Source of the DNA: Halobacteriovorax sp. HLS
GTDB lineage: Bacteria; Bdellovibrionota; Bacteriovoracia; Bacteriovoracales; Bacteriovoracaceae
Reading direction: 5' to 3'
Length of the DNA stretch: 64,000 nucleotides
NCBI RefSeq assembly: GCF_004006665.1
Contig: NZ_QOCL01000002.1
Location: 62,001 to 126,000 of the forward strand
The notes below the pieces were generated by a model. The model was given only the letters and a program-made list of their open reading frames with translations. It was not told where the DNA came from and did not search any database. This document shows positions 58,810 through 64,000 of this stretch, in pieces. A program made the translations under genes and the position numbers. Each line of letters starts with the position of its first letter. Position 1 is the stretch's first letter.

Positions 58810-60162
58810 TCATGAAATGATTGAAATTCTTTCCTTCCAATTATCTAGGTAATGTATATCTATTCTCTTTTCTTTCTTAAATATAACTTTACCTGGTGCA
58901 CCTTTTACAGGCTTTAAATTCTTTACTTGAGTATAAACCACCGGTATCTGTGTCTGCGGGAAACGACTAAATTCCCTCAAGGCTGAACCTATTAATTCTA
59001 ATATCTTAGCATCTAAGTTTATACTCTTCGGGTTTTTTAAGAATATGTGGCAGCTGGTTTCTCCATCAATGTGAAACCAATAATCTTCTTTCTTAGACCA
59101 TGTATTTCTTAACCAGTCGTTAGATTTTGCATCCATACCAACGGCCATTCGTAACTCATTTCCCAAGTCTATTATTTTTTTATTGACACCAATTACCTGA
59201 TCTCTCTTATCAATCTTTACGCTTTTCCAGACAGGCTCTATTGTTTTACCAAGACCTTTAACAACAAAAACGTCTCCATTAACCCATTTTTTTAATTCAT
59301 TGGAAGTATCATTCAACCTCTTTTCCAGTAGACCTTCAGCTGACTTAAAGGATTTTATTTTTTTATAAATAATATCTCTTCTTTTGAACTTATTAACACT
59401 TGTGTCGATTTTAAATTTAATTCCACAAATTTTAAATTCATAATCCATAGGTATTGAGTATGAATCCGACTGGATCATCTCCGTCATTTCTCTCCACTTT
59501 CTCACTTTCTTTAAATCTGACTCTATATTGATCAGTTTTCTTTGGAAGAATTTTTTCTTACGCTTAGGAAAGGTTTGAATATCAACATTTTTTTCGAGTG
59601 AAGCGATATAGTGTTCTTCATTAAAACTGCCCTTAGCTTCTCTTTCTGCTTTATTACTACCAACATCTAAAGCATGAAAAATATCAAAAATAGAAATCTC
59701 TTCAAAACATACCTCCCAACCAGACCAACTTCGAAAAACTCTTTTCCCTTCATCAGAATTTTCATAATAGGCAAAGTATAGCTCCCGACCTTTCCAAAAA
59801 AGAAAGAAGTCACAACGTAGAGTTCTCTTTGTAAAAGATATCTTCATTAGACGGTCTTCATTCTCAACAGATATTTTCTGTATTATTCCACCCTGAAGGT
59901 ATTTGCGACAAAACTCTATAAATCGATCCCTAATTCTGTACTTTGAAGGAATATTCTTATTACCTACAAAAAGCCCTTCATAGTTCTGTCCCCTACCAAT
60001 ATACAGAAAGACAGTCTTTCCAGGTAAGCGTGCAGATACAACAATATAGTGAGGGCTAGAATATATCTTTTGCATAACAGCAGTACAAACTCGCTGGTCA
60101 ATATGACATAAAGTGGTATATTCTTGGACTGAATTTATTAAATCTTTTACAGTTTGTATCAT
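58810..60162 (-). CDS. rqcH: RqcH/NFACT-family ribosome quality-control protein
   Basis: RqcH-type proteins bind split 50S subunits carrying stuck peptides and add alanine tails. The 450 residues fit NFACT: an N-terminal domain with IVVSARLPGKTVFLYIGR and the Asp-Arg pair at residues 103-104 (ENEDRLMKISF), matching the catalytically important D-R of RqcH. A coiled-coil middle follows (about 200-300), then an NFACT-R domain with KKEDYWFHIDGETSCHIFL, IPVVYTQVKNLKPVKGAPG and GKVIFKKEKRIDIHYL. It is about 100 residues shorter than Bacillus RqcH. I start at ATG 60162; a TTG three codons upstream (60171) is less likely. Its ATG shares CATG with the mutS2 start on the other strand. Confidence 0.8.
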   Translation of the reverse strand: MIQTVKDLINSVQEYTTLCHIDQRVCTAVMQKIYSSPHYIVVSARLPGKTVFLYIGRGQNYEGLFVGNKNIPSKYRIRDRFIEFCRKYLQGGIIQKISVENEDRLMKISFTKRTLRCDFFLFWKGRELYFAYYENSDEGKRVFRSWSGWEVCFEEISIFDIFHALDVGSNKAEREAKGSFNEEHYIASLEKNVDIQTFPKRKKKFFQRKLINIESDLKKVRKWREMTEMIQSDSYSIPMDYEFKICGIKFKIDTSVNKFKRRDIIYKKIKSFKSAEGLLEKRLNDTSNELKKWVNGDVFVVKGLGKTIEPVWKSVKIDKRDQVIGVNKKIIDLGNELRMAVGMDAKSNDWLRNTWSKKEDYWFHIDGETSCHIFLKNPKSINLDAKILELIGSALREFSRFPQTQIPVVYTQVKNLKPVKGAPGKVIFKKEKRIDIHYLDNWKERISIIS

Positions 60163-62521
60163 GGCTCTCAATTTATTAAAAAAAAATTCTAAATTTCTTG
60201 AATATCTAGATTGGAACGAAATACTAGAAATTCTCTTATCCTATTCTTATTTTGATTATACCAAAGAGAAGTTAAAGAATCTTTTGGAATATCGTAATAA
60301 TGATGAAATTAATGCTGAGTTAAACCTAATTGATCAATATATTGACCAGCGGGATAATTACGACATTCATCTAAAAGATGTCTTCGAATGTCTGCCATCG
60401 ACTAATCAAATAGAAACTTATCTTAAGGCAATACAAAAAGGCGTCATTTTAAACCTTGCTGAGTTGAACTCTGTATGCAAATTGCTAGAAACATACTCCA
60501 CAACACAAAAGTACTTTCAAGACTTTAATATAACACACGAACACTGCGACCAGGGGACAAAGAGTAAAATCAGAAACAACTTTGTAAATCCCTTTAGAAA
60601 ACTTGTCTATAAAAATGGAGAAGAGCATCTTGAAAATCATCCAATAATCTCCAAGCTCTATAAAGAAGTTAAAGAACTCGAGTTTACTCTTCGCCAGCAG
60701 GTAATGAATATTTCCCGAGAAGAGAAGTACACCAAGGCACTTCAGTTAAATGAGTACGATATTATTAATGACAGATATGTTCTCGCTGTTAGATCTGACA
60801 CTTATAACTCAGAACTTGGAGTTATTATTGCGAAGTCTAACACAGGAATGACTTTATTTGTTGAACCCTATCCGCTAAGAGAAAAAAGTAACTTAAGAAT
60901 ACGACTACTTGCTCAAGTCGATGCTATTATTAACGAAATCTGCCAGGGATTCTGCTCAACCCTCTTAACATTTGATCGCACACCTTTAAATATTTTACAC
61001 TTTTATTTCAAGTTAGATTTACTTAAAACAAAATCAGGATTTAGTGAAAGTTTAAACCTATGTCGTCCGACATTAAATATTGAATCAAAAATAGATATAA
61101 AGGGTTTTTTCCATCCATTAATTGAAAATCCAATATTAAATGATATTTCCATAGGACCAAGTAAAAAAGGTCTTATTATATCTGGACCGAACACTGGCGG
61201 AAAAACGGTAACTCTTAAGTCTGTTTCCATATGTCTTCTAATGAGCTACATGGGTCTCTATGTACCCGCTCAAAGTTGTGACCTGTACTTACCAGAAGGT
61301 CTATACTATTTCTCTCATGATCAGCAAGATTTAAGCAGTGGTCTTAGTTCTTTTGCATCAGAAGCTAAGAATTATCTTGAACTCCTAAAGGATATAGAGC
61401 CTACTTCCATTATCATCGTAGATGAGATTTTCAACTCTACAAGTTCGGAGGAAGCTTCGGCCCTAGCAATTTCTTTTCTAGAGGAGATCCATAAAAAGAG
61501 TGACGCTAAAGTTATTATTTCAACACATCATCAATTCTTTAAGACATATATTCATAGCTCCAAAGATTACATATCATCTCATGTAGGTTTTGATGTTGAA
61601 AACAGTAAGCCAACATATAAATTACTTTTCGGCTCGCCTGGTAGTTCTATGGCATTTCAAATCTTTGAAATTTTGGCCAGTAAATTTAATTTAATCAACT
61701 CCATCTCTGAAAGAGCAGAGAAGATTTTAGACCGTAAGCAAGTTTCATACGAACAATTACTACAAGAATTATCGGGAAAAAAATCAGAGTTAGACAGACT
61801 ACTCCTTGAAAACAGACAGCTGAATAATGAACTCAAAAATAAGAACAAGTCTATGGAGGGACTTGTTCATCTTGAAAAAGAACGTCTTGTTAATGAGTAT
61901 AAGAAGAAGTTGAATAAAGTAATTTCTAAAGCAGAACATTTACTTCATGAAACAAGAAAAGGAAATATTAAAAACGAAAAACACTTTTCAAAAAAAGTAA
62001 GTACTCTGAGTGACGAATTACCTGATCCAAGAAAAACTAAATTTGCTCAGGCACTTGCCGTTGATTACAAAGAAGATCCAATAAGTATTTCTTCCGTATC
62101 AATTGGTGATCAACTTCTTGCGAAGCCTTTTAACAAAGTTGTTACTGTACAATCTATAAATGAAAGAAAAAAAGAAATTCAAGTTCTAAATGGAAAAATG
62201 AGTATTTGGATGGCTTCAAAGAACCTTTATCCTACTCATCATAAGCGAGTGGCAAAAGAAGTTCAGATAAATATTACCCGTACAGTCCATGGAAAACTAG
62301 AAATTGATGGAAGAGGTTTGAGGCTTGAAGAGTTTCAAAGACTTGTTGAAGACACACTTCATGAACTCATCTCTGGAGATATTCCTTTTTTGAATATTGT
62401 TCATGGCCATGGGGAAGGTGTTTTAAAGAAATGGCTTAGAGGATACTTAACTTCTTTTAAAGAGATAGAATTTTCTTCAGAAGAAGGAAATGATGGAGCA
62501 ACAAGAGTAACACTTATCTAA
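60161..62521 (+). CDS. mutS2: MutS2 family ATPase/endonuclease
   Basis: MutS2 is not a mismatch-repair protein; in Bacillus it senses collided ribosomes and splits them. The 786 residues have the MutS2 N-terminus (YLDWNEILEILLSYSYFDY), a core with DRYVLAVRSD and GMTLFVEPYPL, and the ATPase with Walker A GPNTGGKTVTLKS, SGLSSFASEAKNYLELL and IIIVDEIFNSTSSEE. A coiled coil and the C-terminal Smr domain follow (EIDGRGLRLEEF and NIVHGHGEGVLKKWLRGYL). I start at ATG 60161, the first that matches the family; an upstream GTG (60113) would lie deep inside the divergent gene. No good ribosome site precedes either. It overlaps lepB by eight bases at the 3' end. Confidence 0.93.
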   Translation: MALNLLKKNSKFLEYLDWNEILEILLSYSYFDYTKEKLKNLLEYRNNDEINAELNLIDQYIDQRDNYDIHLKDVFECLPSTNQIETYLKAIQKGVILNLAELNSVCKLLETYSTTQKYFQDFNITHEHCDQGTKSKIRNNFVNPFRKLVYKNGEEHLENHPIISKLYKEVKELEFTLRQQVMNISREEKYTKALQLNEYDIINDRYVLAVRSDTYNSELGVIIAKSNTGMTLFVEPYPLREKSNLRIRLLAQVDAIINEICQGFCSTLLTFDRTPLNILHFYFKLDLLKTKSGFSESLNLCRPTLNIESKIDIKGFFHPLIENPILNDISIGPSKKGLIISGPNTGGKTVTLKSVSICLLMSYMGLYVPAQSCDLYLPEGLYYFSHDQQDLSSGLSSFASEAKNYLELLKDIEPTSIIIVDEIFNSTSSEEASALAISFLEEIHKKSDAKVIISTHHQFFKTYIHSSKDYISSHVGFDVENSKPTYKLLFGSPGSSMAFQIFEILASKFNLINSISERAEKILDRKQVSYEQLLQELSGKKSELDRLLLENRQLNNELKNKNKSMEGLVHLEKERLVNEYKKKLNKVISKAEHLLHETRKGNIKNEKHFSKKVSTLSDELPDPRKTKFAQALAVDYKEDPISISSVSIGDQLLAKPFNKVVTVQSINERKKEIQVLNGKMSIWMASKNLYPTHHKRVAKEVQINITRTVHGKLEIDGRGLRLEEFQRLVEDTLHELISGDIPFLNIVHGHGEGVLKKWLRGYLTSFKEIEFSSEEGNDGATRVTLI

Positions 62522-63275
62522 TTTTTTCACCTATTCTAGCGCTTCTAAAAATAAAACTCCCACCATCAGTAGGAAAAACCACTGACATCCAAACAAACTC
62601 AGCTCTCCCCTTAATATACTCCACCGGAACAGTTGACCAAAACCTAGAATCAAATGAAAAGTCGCGATTATCGCCCATAACATATACATGGCCAGGCTTA
62701 ACGGTAATCTTATCCTTATCTTTTGAATAATAATTATCACTATCTTGCTGTATAATATGTGGAATTTCGCCAAAGTATTCTTCAAAAAAGTTCAACTTAT
62801 ATTTCTTATATTTTTTATTCATATCTACAAGGTATTTATCACCCTTAATTGGTAGAGTTTTAATTTGAACATCATTTAGGTATAAAACTTTATCTTTAAT
62901 TTCAATAGTATCACCCGGTAAACCAACAACTCTCTTTATATAATTTATTGAAGGGTCTTTCGGAAATTTAAATACTATTATATCTCCACGCTTAGGTAAT
63001 TCTTGCTTCGTTAAGTACTTTGGATTTAAATTAATATCACCTAGAGTAAAGTCACTAAAAGGTAGTTTTGCGCCATAGGCAAACTTATTAACAATTATGT
63101 AATCACCAATTTTTAGAGTAGGAATCATAGAGCCTGTAGGTATTCTATAAGGCTCAAAGAGTGAAGAGCGAAAAACCATAATTACAAAGATTATTGTAAC
63201 GATTAAAACCAACTCTTTTACAATTCGATTGTTTTTACGAGGTGCCTTTGCCTCCTCAAAACCAAGATCTTCCAC
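62514..63275 (-). CDS. lepB: signal peptidase I
   Basis: LepB cleaves signal peptides of exported proteins at the outer face of the inner membrane. The 253 residues have one N-terminal membrane helix, the catalytic Ser in PYRIPTGSMIPTLKIGDYIIV, the catalytic Lys in YIKRVVGLPGDTIEI, and the C-terminal box YVMGDNRDFSFDSRFWSTV. It starts at GTG 63275, which shares its first base with the TAG stop of the upstream PBP gene (TAGTG). Its 3' end overlaps mutS2 convergently. Confidence 0.96.
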   Translation of the reverse strand: MEDLGFEEAKAPRKNNRIVKELVLIVTIIFVIMVFRSSLFEPYRIPTGSMIPTLKIGDYIIVNKFAYGAKLPFSDFTLGDINLNPKYLTKQELPKRGDIIVFKFPKDPSINYIKRVVGLPGDTIEIKDKVLYLNDVQIKTLPIKGDKYLVDMNKKYKKYKLNFFEEYFGEIPHIIQQDSDNYYSKDKDKITVKPGHVYVMGDNRDFSFDSRFWSTVPVEYIKGRAEFVWMSVVFPTDGGSFIFRSARIGEKIR

Positions 63276-64000
63276 TAAGTATCCTTATCTAATTCTTTAT
63301 TCTTAGCCTTAGTAAGGTTGTCATTTAAAGGATTAACTTTCTTAAAGTAGTATTCAATTATATTTTTTGCAAGATAAGTTGATTTTACGTACCACTTCTT
63401 AACATTAATATTCATAACAGCAACAGAAATTCCTTTCCCTAAGGAAGAATTGACAGGCATTGCATAGGATGTAAACCAATCTCTTTTTCCATAAGGAACA
63501 CCACCGGTAATAGAGCCTGTTTTCCCTCCGACCAATAATTCCTTTTTCAATTTTCTATTAAGTCTTCTAAATGGGCCTCTGGCCGTCCCAATCTTAACAG
63601 TTAAACCCATTAAGTCCTGCATCTGCCTAGCCGTTCCAACTTCCATAACTCTCTTTGTTTTAAGTTGTGGTGTCCAAATTGGTTTATTTGTAGTTAAGTC
63701 CGTAACTTGTGTAACAAATCTTGGATAATTCAAAACACCATCATTAGCAACTACAGAAGAAAGTACTGCCGCATGAATAGGAGAGATCATTGTTTCCGAA
63801 TTAAATCCCGATGCTTTTTCAGCTAATTCATACTCGGTTTCTGAGATTTCAAAAGATGACTTAGACAAGTTAATCTCTTCCATTAGCTTTTCGTTAAAGC
63901 CAAAGTCAGAGGCCATATCAAAAAGCCTTTCTGAACTTGATTCATTTATTGCAGCCTTTCCGAAGATTACATTATTTGAATAAGCAAATGCTTTAGCCAA
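63275..64000 (-). CDS. penicillin-binding protein, C-terminal transpeptidase part (5' end outside window)
   Basis: The visible 241 residues are the end of a transpeptidase domain. FAYSNNVIFGK is the S-x-N motif and LLVGGKTGSITGG the K-T-G motif with its usual strand; the S-x-x-K serine lies beyond the window. MISPIHAAVLSSVVANDG and ARQMQDLMGLTVKIGTA are typical of the PBP fold. After the domain there is a charged tail (KAKNKELDKDT). Class A or B cannot be decided from this piece. It is coupled to lepB by a one-base stop/start overlap. Confidence 0.85.
   Translation of the reverse strand: MAKAFAYSNNVIFGKAAINESSSERLFDMASDFGFNEKLMEEINLSKSSFEISETEYELAEKASGFNSETMISPIHAAVLSSVVANDGVLNYPRFVTQVTDLTTNKPIWTPQLKTKRVMEVGTARQMQDLMGLTVKIGTARGPFRRLNRKLKKELLVGGKTGSITGGVPYGKRDWFTSYAMPVNSSLGKGISVAVMNINVKKWYVKSTYLAKNIIEYYFKKVNPLNDNLTKAKNKELDKDT

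Noticed and set aside
1-64000. Mobile elements, prophage, defence islands, tRNA or rRNA genes
   Set aside because: I found no transposase, integrase, toxin-antitoxin, restriction or RNA gene. The content is core genes, even in style throughout.

Overview
The window is an AT-rich, densely packed bacterial chromosome segment with no mobile elements, CRISPR array, tRNA or rRNA. The gene content and order point to a predatory bacterium of the Bdellovibrio/Bacteriovorax group, most likely a Bacteriovorax/Halobacteriovorax-type member. The reasons are a Myxococcus-like type IV pilus locus, a Gram-negative envelope set (TamB/Omp85, PilQ secretin, several lipoproteins), a RelA/SpoT-like protein that resembles a deltaproteobacterial family, and FliA-type promoters in front of a protease operon and the pilus motor operon. 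The taxonomic call is an inference from this content, not a database match.

Layout. 1-8.9 kb is mixed-strand housekeeping: the end of an alpha/beta hydrolase, a RelA/SpoT-like protein, pgpA, recA-recX behind a repeat-rich control region, an orphan peptide-binding lipoprotein, three small genes, an acyl-CoA synthetase and rpoZ. From 8.9 to 60.2 kb almost every gene is on the minus strand: lon with a small periplasmic protein, a secreted matrixin protease with a partner gene, a degenerate UvrA paralogue, rpsI-rplM, and a TPR-tamB-Omp85 operon. These are followed by aroQ-efp-accB-accC, the pil locus (pilB-T-C, pilA, pilG on the opposite strand, pilH-I-D, pilM-N-O-P-Q and a TPR gene), and aroE-ribF next to a Bat/MoxR/VWA operon. 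Then come an RlmI-type methyltransferase, a 1366-residue lipoprotein with a small exported partner, and an RqcH-like gene head to head with mutS2. The window closes with lepB and a truncated penicillin-binding protein gene.

How the parts fit. The pil genes supply the pilin, assembly and retraction motors, platform, alignment complex, secretin, peptidase and the PilGHI ABC module. The order matches Myxococcus xanthus except that no pilS/pilR pair lies between pilC and pilA. Two promoters match the flagellar sigma factor FliA (sigma-28) consensus TAAA-N15-GCCGATAA: one perfectly, before the matrixin operon, and one with a single mismatch, before pilB. That suggests pili and a secreted protease are switched on together with motility. 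MutS2 and RqcH, both tied to rescue of stalled ribosomes in other bacteria, share one CATG for their two start codons.

The best leads for new biology are the FliA-linked pilus and protease genes, a G8 tract inside pilA with a G7 tract in the giant lipoprotein gene, the RqcH/MutS2 pair, the one-sided UvrA paralogue, and the repeat array ahead of recA.
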